Shown here one piece after another: positions 44,867 to 55,284 of a stretch of 64,000 nt of DNA (its first letter is position 1; the number at the start of each line of letters is the position of its first letter). The notes below the pieces were generated by a model, which ran no database searches, was not told where the DNA came from, and saw only the letters and a list, made by a program, of their open reading frames with translations. The DNA is from Anaeramoeba flamelloides (lineage: Eukaryota; Metamonada; Anaeramoebidae). Both the position numbers and the translations under genes were made by a program. Where the stretch lies: the NCBI GenBank assembly GCA_027625915.1, contig JANTQA010000036.1:11367001-11431000 (forward strand). Reading direction: 5' to 3'.

Positions 44867-45410
44867 AATGAATTTGATTAAAAAAGGATATATATATTTC
44901 TTGATAATTTGATATTTAGAGCATCCTGATTAAAATATATTGTTTGGTTTCGAAGCAATGAGTCAATGTGTATCGGTTAATTTTGGTTGAAGTGGTAAGA
45001 ATATATAAGTCAAAAAAAATTAAAAAAAAAACAATTATATATTTAAAAAATTCAATAATACTCTAAATTAGTAGAATATTATTTAGGGAAGATATTTTTT
45101 CAAAAACACAATATAAATATTCCTTCAAAATTGGTTATTTTTTATTATTTTTTTTAGCTTAGCTTTCAAAAAAAAAAATAATTTTCTTAATTTGAATGAA
45201 TTTGAGGAAATAAATTATTTATTTTTCTTTATAATTTGATATTTAGAGCACTTAAATTAAAAAATATATTTCTCTTTTTCGAAGAAATGAGTTAAATTAT
45301 GTGTGTTATTTTAGGTTGAAGTGTGAGTATCTTTAGAATAAAAAAATTATTATAAAAAAATAGAAAAAAATCTGAACAATTTTTTTTATCATTTTTTTTA
45401 GATCATTAAA
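44867..45410 (+). repeat. Diverged tandem duplication
   Basis: Two units begin GAATGAATTTGA near 44867 and 45195. Both continue with TAATTTGATATTTAGAGCA, then AAAATATATT, TCGAAG, AATGAGT and GTTGAAGTG at matching spacings. The period is about 330 bp. The units differ at many sites, so the duplication is old. Confidence 0.65.
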
Positions 45411-45571
45411 GCTAGAGGAATTTTCTAAATTATAATAAACAAATAAAAGTAATTGATCTCAAATAAAAAAATATTTTTTCTAAATTAAAGCATTTTATAA
45501 ATTATTTTTTTCACCCTCTTTAAACTCATAAAATAAATAACACTGGTCAATAACAACACCTTTTGAATTTT

Positions 45572-45712
45572 ATTTTTTTTTATTTATTGTGAGAAAGGAG
45601 TAATCAAAGAAAATTTACTAAATAAAAAAAGAGAAGAAGAAAAATAATTAAAACATTAAAGTAAAAAAATATTTTTTTCATTTACATGACCAAATTAAAA
45701 ATTATCCACGTC
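45572..45712 (-). repeat. Probable LINE 3' end
   Basis: On the minus strand it runs ATTTGGTCATGTAAATGA, then CTTTAATGTTTT, TTCTTCTTCTCTTTTTTATT, TAGTAAATT and GATTACTCCTTTCTCACAAT, ending in AATAAATAAA. The same block lies in the opposite orientation at 63262-63400. It sits downstream of the RT-type zinc-finger frame at 46046-46564. Its recurrence and A-rich terminus suggest the 3' UTR of that non-LTR family. This is inference. Confidence 0.5.
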
Positions 45713-46045
45713 CTGAAACAGGAGGAGTAAAAACCCGATAGAAAGATTATTAATAATAAGATTCAAGAAACTGTGATTAATAAATTGGTATTCAAGGACT
45801 CCGAAAAGTGTGGCACTATGTACCCGAATTTGTATATTTTTTTACTATTTTAGGAATTTTTTATTTTCTATTTTATTATTTTCATTTTTTCTTTATTACC
45901 TTAAGTTTTCTAATCATAAGAGCTTTGATGAAAAATTCTCTACAAGAACAATAAATTTAGTAATTTTGATTAACCAGATTAAGGAGCTTTTGAGTATTTT
46001 TTCTAAGGATGACATTTTTATATAAGTTTTTTTCTAAAATTTTTG

Positions 46046-46564
46046 TTATTTTTTTTTCCATTTGATTCTGATAAATTCATATCTTTCACAATACCAAATA
46101 AAGTGATTTATATTTTCATAATATTGAGTACAATAATCACATTTTTTGCATTTTTCTTTTTTTTTAAATGTATCATATTCTGATTTCTTTTTTAAGACAT
46201 ATAAGTATATATTTAGTCCGTTGGTAAAAGTGTGAAATTTTAGAAAAGTAGTACTGGATTTAAATTTGAGGTAGTTTTTTATTTTATAGTTAAAGTTTTC
46301 ATTTTTAATATTTTTATAATATTCTTTAATTTTCCAACTTTGATTGTTTTTTAAAATATTAAAGTATTGTTTTTTTATCTTAATTTTTAATTTATTAATA
46401 TTTTTTGTTTTCCAGATATTTATTTCTTTGTTTGAATAATAGTCAAATTTAATAAATTTTGCTATTTTTTTATATTTTATTTTGTTAAGTTTTTGGATAA
46501 ATTTCCATTTTGTTAAGTTTACAATCGTAATTTTATTTTTTTTTTTAATACAAAGTAAAACTAG
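46046..46564 (-). mobile_element. LINE (non-LTR retrotransposon) C-terminal fragment with zinc finger
   Basis: A frame of 172 codons lies between stops and has no methionine, so start-codon-based gene finders miss it. Near its end it has FLKFHTFTNGLNIYL, then KCDYCTQYYENINHFIWYC. The C-x2-C-x8-H-x4-C spacing with the preceding Phe/Gly/Leu-rich helix is the C-terminal zinc finger typical of LINE ORF2 proteins. The catalytic reverse transcriptase core (YxDD) and any endonuclease are absent; the element is 5'-truncated, as LINE copies usually are. The exact clade cannot be told from this part. Confidence 0.7.
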
Positions 46565-46704
46565 TTAAATTTGATCTCGAGAAAATTATATTTCTTCGAT
46601 CTACCAATCTCTTCTATTGTTAATATTGAGAGACTTTTACTAAAAATCACTCTCATTTCTCAAAAAAATAAAAAAAGAAAGAGATAAATCCAATAAAACT
46701 CATA

Positions 46705-46881
46705 ATTAGTAGATTATTATCACACAAAGATCTGCTTACTTGAAATAACTAAAATAAATGAAGTACCATATGGGTTACCAGTCATTACATTGTTGAATTA
46801 TCATCATTTATCTTTTGAGATAATAGGAATAAATCAAGAACCATGTTGCTCACATGTCCCTTCCAGTGGAGTTATTTAAGA
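46705..46881 (+). other. Orphan open frame of unusual composition
   Basis: A stop-to-stop frame contains KICLLEITKINEVPYGLPV and NQEPCCSHVPSSGVI. It has more Cys, Pro and His than chance frames in this AT-rich DNA. There is no start, no splice-site pair I trust and no family match. It may be a scrap of a mobile element or of a lost gene. Confidence 0.25.
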
Positions 46882-47288
46882 TAGTTCTTAAGTGTTATAA
46901 AACCTGAAATTTGAAAAAAGATTGTTTTGTATTGGGTCTGGCTACTTGTTAATTTTGTTCTTAGTTGACCCTATATATACTCATAAAAAACACAATAAAA
47001 AAGGACCAAGTAAATTTATAGAGCTCACAGATTACAATCTACTTCATAAAAAATACTATTTAAAAGAAAAGGATGGAATAATTCTTTAACTATTTATTAT
47101 TCAAAAACAAGTACGGATTTATTTTTATTTGATAAAAATAGAATTTTAAGCTACTAATCTACATTTAACAATAAAATCTAAGAAAGATATTTTCCAATTT
47201 TGGTGTCTGGGTATTGATGATTCAACCTTTTAATTTTTCTTGATCTTTTGATTGTTTTTCAAAATTATTTGAATTTTTTACTAATATA

Positions 47289-47786
47289 GTGGAGAAAAAA
47301 ATACCGGACATGAAAAAAATCCCACAAGATTTTTAATTGTGAATATTAGTAAAATTTTTGTGTAATTTCATTTATTTACAATCAAACCCTTATTATAAAT
47401 AACCAATTTTTTTATGAGATTAGTAATAAACCTACCTAAAGTTCAAATAAAATAAAATACCTCTTGAATACTCGAGTAATTGTTTGATAGCCTAATGTTG
47501 ATCAACTTTTTTGTGAAAAATAATCGGGTTTTATTGAGGTTTGTTAGAGTTTGGAAAATGATAATTTTTCTTGATTGGTTGTTTGTTTGTTTGATTGTTA
47601 TTTTGATAAAAGTGTGAAATCATTAATCATCTTTCTAGTAAGTGAGTGAGTTAGGATTAAAAAAAGTTTGATTCTTAAAAAAAAGGATATGATTGTAAAG
47701 AAATGAAATTACACAATAATTTTACTAATATTCACAATTAAAAAACTTGTAAGGGATTTTTTTCATATCCGGTATTTTTTTCACAA
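47289..47786. mobile_element. MITE with ~85 bp terminal inverted repeats (TTGTGRAAAAAAA group)
   Basis: The left arm (47289-47372) begins GTGGAGAAAAAAATACCGGA. The right arm (about 47702-47786) ends TCCGGTATTTTTTTCACAAC. The arms match through CAATTAAAAA and the ACTAATATT segment with few differences. The middle of about 330 bp is non-coding. The end motif is close to those at 39.0 and 19.6 kb. Confidence 0.88.
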
Positions 47787-48355
47787 CTTGACAAGGATCA
47801 TTTTTAATTGATGAGATCAACAAATATTACTACTTTACGAATTGATTTTTACGAGATATTTAAACAATGGTTCACTAATGGGAATTACACTCCATTATAA
47901 TATATTTTAATCTTCGATGAATAATTTTAGAAGCTAATACCTTCAAGCCTAAAAAGGGTCAAAAAAAAATAATTAACAAAAGATAACCTTTTAAATTTAA
48001 TCCAGATTTTTAAAAGTTATATATGTTAAAATTTTTGTTAATTTCAAAAACCTGAAACTCTTTTTATGAAAATCAAAAAGTGGAAAGTTGTTTAAAAATA
48101 TCAAATTTTTAAAAGTTTGACCTATAAAAACTTTGGAATTGAAAGTTATTGGATTTTGATCAAAATTATATCAATTTCAAAGAAAAAAAAGTGTTGTGAA
48201 GGAAAAAAAGTGACTACAATTTTTGTTCTATTCTTGTCTTGCAATGAATAATTAAAAATCATTTTTTACTCATTTTTAAAAAAAGACATAATTTCATATT
48301 ATTTTTCTAATTTTCTTTTTTCAAAAGGGAAAAGAACAAGAATTTGCCAAACCTT

Positions 48356-51022
48356 ATGGACTACTTGAGTAAAAAAGAAATAAAAACCCTCAAAATAAAA
48401 GAAATAGATGAAATTCGAAAGAGTTTTTCACAAAAAAGGCTCCAATTAACCGACAGATTATTTCGGACAAGCCTTCATCTAGTCTCTCGCAATTTAAAAG
48501 TCAAAGTGGGGTATTTCCGCTATCTGGTCTCCAAAGGAGTCGATCCACTTGCCTTGGATGATGGCAACAAAACGATCCTTCATCATTATATCAAGAATTG
48601 CAATTGTAATCTAAACTGTTTTGAATATTTGGTTTCCTTGGGTATTGATGTGAACCAACGAGACTCAAATGGGAAAACGGTACTGAGGTGCGTTTGCAAA
48701 AGGGGCAGCAAATATTCTGACATACTGGAGTTGTTGTTAAAGAAAGGAGCAAAGCCAAATTATCGTGACTCGTGGAATAGAGTGTGTATCCATTGGCTCT
48801 GTTGGCGGGCTGACTCTACACCAAAAGATATTAATTTGTTGGTTGACTACGGCGCGGACTTGGCGAAGGGAAACGAGCTTGGCGATCCTGTATTGCACCA
48901 AATATGCAAGGAGCCCCATCCAAATAGCCTTGTAATTGAATTACTACTTTCGAAGGGAAGCACCCTAACTCTTTTAAACAAATTTCACCAGAGTATTCTT
49001 CATCTTGCGTGTGACAATGAAAAAGTTGGATTAGATCTCATCAAGAAAATGATTTGCAAGGGCAACATCAATAAGACTGACGTCTATGGGAAAAGTGCAT
49101 TCCAGTATCTTTTAGATCTCCCGAATAGCCAAGAAAAATCGGAAAAACTGTATCACTTCGTTTCCAACAAGCACTTTTTAGTCGAAACTACGAAAACTAT
49201 ATCCCGCTCACAGAATTGGTACCACGTCTTAGCAAATCATCATTCGAACGTCAAATTATTAAGAATGTTTATCTCAAGAGGAGCAAAGCCAAATCCTAAC
49301 AACTTGAAAGAGGACAAAGCCTTGCACATAATTTTTAAGAGTGATCAATTGCCATCATTGGAAACTGTACAATATTTGTTGTCACTTAAGGGTGAAAACA
49401 AAATCAGTGTCAATGATCTCAACATGCAAAACCAAACCGTCCTTTATTTAGCTTGTAAAAGTTCACTGATCAAGCCTCAAATTATCGAGTTACTCTTAAA
49501 GAAAAATGAAACAATTAATTATCGGTGTGGGTCTAGAAAGGAATCTGCACTATGCCGATATTGTAAATCAAAAGATCCTCAGCTTGAAGTTATTCGGATT
49601 TTAATAGAAAGTGGCGCGGATCCTTTACTTTTAGATTTCCGTAGTTGGTCTCCTCTTTACTATCTTTTTTACAGAACAAATATTAATCCAGATCCCATTA
49701 ATTACATGTTAGCAAATGGTTCACAAATTTATAATAAGCAGACAAATTTATATTCCCCAATACTTGCCTTTTTCAAAACATTTCCAAGAGGATACCCTGA
49801 AAATTTTGTTAAAATTTGTGAAAAGCATCAGTTCCCTCTCGAAAGGGTCTTCACCAACGATAACAAGAATCTTTTACAATATTATTCTTGTAGAATCTAC
49901 ATGAATTTTGAATTTCTAAAATGGCTATTTAAAAACGGGACGAATAATTCAAAAGAAATTGAAAATGCTTCTTTGGTCTTCCAAAATTATCTTCATTATG
50001 GAGAATTAGATTATAATATCATAAAATGGTTTCTTAATTTTGATATCAATTTAAATGAATTGAGATCCGATTCAAAGAATATTTCCCTGTTTTCGTATAT
50101 TTGTAGTAATAGATCAATAAATGAAAAAATCATGGAATTGTGTATTAATTCAATTGAAAGGCAAAGGGAGAGGGAGAAAAAGAATAATAAAGGGGGTACG
50201 TTAAAGGGGATGCAAACCGAAACGAGGACTGGGGGAAATTTTTTCAATGCAAACGATATTAATGTATCTCCAATATTTTTTATGTGCAAAAATATTTCAC
50301 AAACTTTACCAATGATTAAAATGTTGGTCAAATATGAAAATAAAAAAACTCTTGCCCCACTGTTGAGATATCCATTATCAATCTCCAACCCAAATCATCA
50401 AATTATCGGATATTTAATACAAAGTGGTTCAAATGTCAACTATAAAGAAGATAATTCCAATACACCTTTACATTACCTTGCAAAAAATAACAATATTTCA
50501 ATAAAATTGTTGGATATTTTATTAAGCAATGGCGCAATGATCAATTCTTTAAATAGTTCAAATGAGACCCCATTATTTTTTTATTTACGTACCGGTAACG
50601 TTCAATCAGAAATTATAAATTGGTTTATTTTAAATGGTGCCAAAATTGATATAAGGGATATTTATGGCAATTCTCCTTTGTTACTATTATGCTTATCGAA
50701 AAAAATTGAAAAGGAAATATTTACATTGTTTTTAAATAATAATGCTAATACTTTAATTGTAAATAATAAACATTTAACCCCTTTACATTTATTAGTTGGG
50801 TTGAATGCCAATAATCAAGATATCCAAAATTTTAATATGGGTTTTTTGGTATTACATCAAAAATATATTTCAAATATTAACATTATAAAATTATTTATTA
50901 AAGGTGGCTGTGATATTAACCAAAAGGAAAAGAAATGGGGGAAAACACCTTTAAATGTAATAACAACTATATTTGCAAATTTGGAATTGCAAAGGAAATT
51001 AAATTGGAAAGTCTTTAATTAA
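48356..51022 (+). CDS. Ankyrin-repeat protein
   Basis: One exon encodes 888 residues from the first ATG in a region of convincing frame (MDYLSKKEIKTLKI). Nearly the whole length is ankyrin repeats, roughly twenty by eye. Clear examples include DLAKGNELGDPVLHQICKE, TPLHYLAKNNN and TPLHLLVG, with the recurring LL..GA pattern. A charged insert (ERQREREKKNNKGG) near residue 605-625 breaks the array. No signal peptide, membrane span or catalytic domain is visible. Ankyrin arrays bind other proteins; the partner is unknown. Base composition falls in GC from the 5' to the 3' half. The frame is open for several codons upstream of the ATG, so a short 5' exon cannot be excluded. A TIR-like scrap (GTTGTGAAGGAAAAAAAGTG) lies just upstream at about 48193. 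Confidence 0.93.
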   Translation: MDYLSKKEIKTLKIKEIDEIRKSFSQKRLQLTDRLFRTSLHLVSRNLKVKVGYFRYLVSKGVDPLALDDGNKTILHHYIKNCNCNLNCFEYLVSLGIDVNQRDSNGKTVLRCVCKRGSKYSDILELLLKKGAKPNYRDSWNRVCIHWLCWRADSTPKDINLLVDYGADLAKGNELGDPVLHQICKEPHPNSLVIELLLSKGSTLTLLNKFHQSILHLACDNEKVGLDLIKKMICKGNINKTDVYGKSAFQYLLDLPNSQEKSEKLYHFVSNKHFLVETTKTISRSQNWYHVLANHHSNVKLLRMFISRGAKPNPNNLKEDKALHIIFKSDQLPSLETVQYLLSLKGENKISVNDLNMQNQTVLYLACKSSLIKPQIIELLLKKNETINYRCGSRKESALCRYCKSKDPQLEVIRILIESGADPLLLDFRSWSPLYYLFYRTNINPDPINYMLANGSQIYNKQTNLYSPILAFFKTFPRGYPENFVKICEKHQFPLERVFTNDNKNLLQYYSCRIYMNFEFLKWLFKNGTNNSKEIENASLVFQNYLHYGELDYNIIKWFLNFDINLNELRSDSKNISLFSYICSNRSINEKIMELCINSIERQREREKKNNKGGTLKGMQTETRTGGNFFNANDINVSPIFFMCKNISQTLPMIKMLVKYENKKTLAPLLRYPLSISNPNHQIIGYLIQSGSNVNYKEDNSNTPLHYLAKNNNISIKLLDILLSNGAMINSLNSSNETPLFFYLRTGNVQSEIINWFILNGAKIDIRDIYGNSPLLLLCLSKKIEKEIFTLFLNNNANTLIVNNKHLTPLHLLVGLNANNQDIQNFNMGFLVLHQKYISNINIIKLFIKGGCDINQKEKKWGKTPLNVITTIFANLELQRKLNWKVFN

Positions 51023-51621
51023 GGAAGTAAAATTGTTTAAAAATAAAATGAAATCTTGTAAAGATCTTGAAATTTTTTTTTTTTTGGAATTTGTGTTTTG
51101 GCTTATGAAAGGGATGAGTTAGCTTCATTTAAACAATTTATTAATTTGAGTCTATTTTTTGAAATCAAAAATCACATGTTTCCTATATAAAACAAAAAAA
51201 AACATAACCTTTTGTTTTTATTAATTTTTTAAGGGGGTAGCCACCATAAAGTCAAAATTTTCACTTTTGAAAATTTTCCATAAAGATTAGAAAACAATAT
51301 TTTTTTACTCAGAATCTAACAAGTTGCGTTTTAAATTTTAGAGTATCTAGTTTAGAAACAATTTATGAATTTTTTTTTTTTCACACTTAAAATTAAGGAC
51401 TATTCGAATTTTATGTTCTGTGGGGGTTGAAATAAAAAACTATAAACAGAAAAAAAGCTTTAAAAATCAATGGATTGAGGAAAAGTCAAAATATTGTAAT
51501 TTTTGGAAATTTTTGGATTTTTTAGATTTTGCTTGAAAATCATTTATTGATCCAAAAACTTTTTGAATCTCCCGAACAAAATAAGGCAAAACTAAAAAGT
51601 TATTTTTTTTGATATTAAGAA

Positions 51622-51704
51622 AATGTCACTCCACTTTCTTTTCAAGTATATTTATACTCTCTCGCTACACTCTAGCATACTTGAAATTAAAGTGGTGTGA
51701 CATG
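51622..51704. repeat. Short hairpin
   Basis: AATGTCACTCCACTTTC... pairs with ...AAAGTGGTGTGACAT over about 28 bases with few mismatches. The loop is about 25 bases and richer in C and G (CTCTCGCTACACTCTAGC). The size suits either a tiny MITE or a precursor-like RNA hairpin; nothing decides between them. Confidence 0.7.
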
Positions 51705-54700
51705 GTCCTTATGAAATTTTTTTCTTCAAAATTTGTTGAGAATAATTTGGATTTGATAAAAAAAAATTGTTTTTTGCCCAACCCAAAATTTACCAAAAAA
51801 AACCTAAATTTTTCAAGTTAGCAAGATCCCTTAGATCAAGTTTCTTTTGAGTCTATAAATTAAGTTACGAGTTCGAAAAATAGTATTCACTAACCATAAA
51901 ATTCGACTAATCCTTTATATACCAAAATAGAAAATCAAGTTGATTTGTTTTATCTACTTTGGGAAATGTTAAACGGTTTAATTTTTCTTCTTATCTCAAC
52001 ATTAAATTATTGAATTTTATTTTATGTTTGGAAAAAAAATAAATAAATTGTTTTTAGACAAGTAACTTTAAATAGTAAAAATCAAACAAAAACGACATAA
52101 CATATATAAACAAAACAATTTTCATGATCGAATTGTAAATGTATAAATTAGTTAAAGTGTTGACTTCTGGTATACGAATCTTATTCTAATCGAACTTGCT
52201 CTAAATTTTATAAAGGAACAATATGTATACTTGATCAATAGAAAAAAAAATTATAAAGAATCCTAAGATAGTTCATTTTATATTAACTCCTTTTTGTGAA
52301 ATATTTTGAATTTAAACTGTTTTTTAAAAATATAATTGTGTTGGGGGGGTTGTTTTAACTAAATAGAATTGAAAATATAGTATTCACTTAATGATTTCTA
52401 TTATACTGGGTCTTTTTCCTTTTAGCAAATCCAATATTATAATAAGATGGGATTCAAGTATTATCCCTTAATTGGGAAGTATTACAGATGTAAGTGTTCA
52501 ACCAACAGGTCAAACCAGGTACCTAGATTTCTAAAAGCAAAAGAAAATTATCTATTGATCTGATAACTTGGTTTAATTTGTTTCTTTTAGTTTATTTTTC
52601 AAAATTGATTGTTTTTTTTTTTTTGAAGATCTTTATATTTATCCAAATGTTTATTTTTCTAATAAAAAAATATGTTAAAATTTCTTGAAAAGTAATAAAG
52701 TATTAAATTGAAATTGATTTTCAATGCAGGTATGAATCCCAATATCATGAGTTGTAATTTAAATACTTCAAATGCTATCTCACAATTCCAAATAATTATA
52801 TATTTTAAAATGATTCAGAATTGAAATAAAAATGCTAAATTCATCTTGTACTTTGAAAAAATGGATAATTATTATGAATTCAAGGATTTTTAAAAATTCA
52901 AAAAATAATGAATTTTAAAAAATAGAAAAGTAATAGAAAAATAATTTTTTTATTGGTTTTATTGTTTAGATATATTTTGTTCTATTTTTGAGTTAAACCT
53001 GAATAAATATTTTAGATAAAGTTTTAAATAAATCTAAAAATAGTTGAAATTTTATAAAAAATGGGATTTTTTAATTTTTTAATAATGAGAATTGATATAA
53101 ATTATCTAAAAAATATATTAGAGGATTTTGTAATAAAATAAGAAAAAGTGGTTTATTATTTTATTAATAAGCAATAATATACTAAAAAATATCAACAAAG
53201 CGAGAGAGAAATAAAGAATTTAATTAACAAAAAAATTATTTAATAAGATTAGAATAGTATTAGTAAAAAAAAAATAAATTATTTTGAAAAGATATGACAT
53301 TATTAAATAATAATTTATATAGAAATATCTATGAAATCCGAAATTCTATTTACTAGAATAGAATTTTGAAAAAAAAAAATAATTAAATTATTTTTTTTAA
53401 GATCTCATAATACTTATATTTAGAGAATATTTGTTGATAAAATTTTAATCTGGTAAAATTTACTAAATATATATATAATCTGTAAATATATGGTTGGTAT
53501 TTAGTTATTTATCTCAAAAAAAAAAAAAATAATCTCCTGAGAAATTTTTATCAATTTCTCATCGGTTAATTTTTTTTGAATATGTTTTTAGTATTCACTC
53601 AGAATTTTAATTTTAATAATTTTTTAATAAAATTAAAGTTTTTTTAATTTGTTGTTTTTATAATTATTTGAAGAATATAGAAATTTAGAGTATCAATATT
53701 ATTTTTTTAAAACCTTCGCATTTTTCAATTCCAGTAGCTATTGGGGTGTTGTTATTTCCTTAATTTAATTCTTGAAAATGGTGTAACCGGTTTTTCTATT
53801 TCTGTTGGAAAATGTTTATTTTGAAAGAAAATGTTTATTTTTTTATTAGAGGTAATTTTTATTATAAAAATAAAAATCTCAGGGAATAAAACTCATCGGA
53901 GTATATTTGATTCAATAAATGAAATTTTGATTGAAGTTTAAAAACTTTTCATCGATGAAATTTAGGTCTAAAAAGCAAATAATTATTTATTTTTTTAAGT
54001 TTGCAAAAACTCATTTTTTTCTTTTTAAAAATGAAAAAAATTACAAAAGAATTTTCAATTTTGAAAAATTTTTTTTTACAAAAGTATTTGATCTCATTCA
54101 CAAAAATCGTTTAAATCGTTTAAATCGTGGTTGGAATTAAAAAAAATGATTTTGAATTTTGAGGAAAAAATTACATAATTTTCAAAATATCTTCAAGAGA
54201 ATTGCCTTTTGAAAAATCAAATTATATCTTATAACAAAAAGACAATATCTATTTAAATTATATCAATGATTTTGATACCCAAATATTGATAAGTACAATT
54301 TTTAAAAGAAATATTAATATTTTAAATAGGTTGAATAAATGATTTTTTTATTTAACCAAAAGAATTATAACATAAAGAATACATTAAGATAACACACAAC
54401 AAAGACTTTTTATAGTGTAATAATGATGAAAATAGTAATAAACAAGGTAAAAAATGTTTGAAATTTAATAATATAATAAATAAAATCAATTTAAATGTTT
54501 TTTTTTTTCAGAAAAAATAGAAAAAAACCCAAAAATTTTTATTTAATCATTAAATTGTTTTTTTTTGTTATTAGAAACCTCAAGTACGTTGAAAAAAAAC
54601 CTCCCCGGTTGTACGTACCGGAAAAGTTTTATAGTTATTGGAAAAAAGACAAATTTAGTATAAAAACTTGTAATATCACATATTTTTGTATATACATAGA

Positions 54701-54759
54701 GTCGAAAAATAAAAAATAAAAATGTTAAAAATTTAAAAAAAAAATAATAAGTAATTTTT

Positions 54760-55215
54760 TTTATTTTTTAAAAACCCATTAATAAAAAATGGGAGATATA
54801 AAGTATAAGATAAAATAAAATAAAAATAAAAATAAAAAAAACAAAAACAGCAAATAAACAGAAAAACATAAATAAAAAAAAAAACAGAAAGGATAAACCT
54901 TTCAAAGTCTAGAATAAAAATTCAAAAAAAAATACTTTTGAATTTTTGGAAAGTAAACGATCATTATTACTAAATAAAAGAAATAACAAAAATGTATAGT
55001 CTATGGTTCACTTTCAAATTCAAAGATAAGTTTAAGTTTAAAAATTAGAGAAAAAGAAAAAAATAAATTCTATGAAAAAAAATGGTAGAAAAAGGGGAAA
55101 AAAGATAAAAAAGTAAATAAATGAAATGTAAAAGAAAAGGAAAAAGAAAAAGAAAAAGAGAAAGGGGAAGAGAAGGAAAGGGAAAAAGAAAAGTAAAGCA
55201 AAAGGGTTAACAACA
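54760..55215. repeat. Purine-rich (A/G) tract at the 3' side of the UBA gene
   Basis: The plus strand is almost free of T and C for long runs, with AAATA and GAAAAA repeats, and is most regular at 55120-55200 (AAAGAAAAAGAAAAAG). On the UBA gene's sense strand it is a polypyrimidine 3' flank. Confidence 0.7.
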
Positions 55216-55284
55216 GTTCAAAGCCTTTTTATAGCTTGTTACTTTTTTAAAGACTAAAATTTTACAAGTTTCAAAACTGGTTAC

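Larger units (their letters stand above)
42160..48355. other. Divergent intergenic region between MYB and ankyrin genes
   Basis: About 6.2 kb without a convincing host gene. A 110-codon Phe/Lys-rich frame at 43239-43571 and a 75-codon frame at 42521-42748 match nothing I know. The region holds a diverged tandem duplication (44.87-45.41 kb), LINE remains (45.57-46.56 kb), an orphan frame (46.71-46.88 kb) and a MITE (47.29-47.79 kb). Confidence 0.55.
51023..55284. other. Convergent intergenic region between ankyrin and UBA genes
   Basis: It contains a perfect-looking hairpin (51622-51704), a weak candidate exon (52434-52518), extremely AT-rich DNA from 52.9 to 54.4 kb and a purine-rich tract before the UBA gene 3' end. 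Short frames at 53931-54140 and 54495-54719 match no family I know. Confidence 0.55.

Noticed and set aside
48344-48346. TTG as start of the ankyrin protein
   Set aside because: An ATG follows four codons later in the same frame, and non-ATG starts are not expected in nuclear eukaryotic genes.
52434-52518. Exon-like segment (acceptor CCTTTTAG, donor GTACCT) reading MGFKYYPLIGKYYRCKC
   Set aside because: It is tempting, but no partner exon in matching phase and no family could be found; left as a note only.
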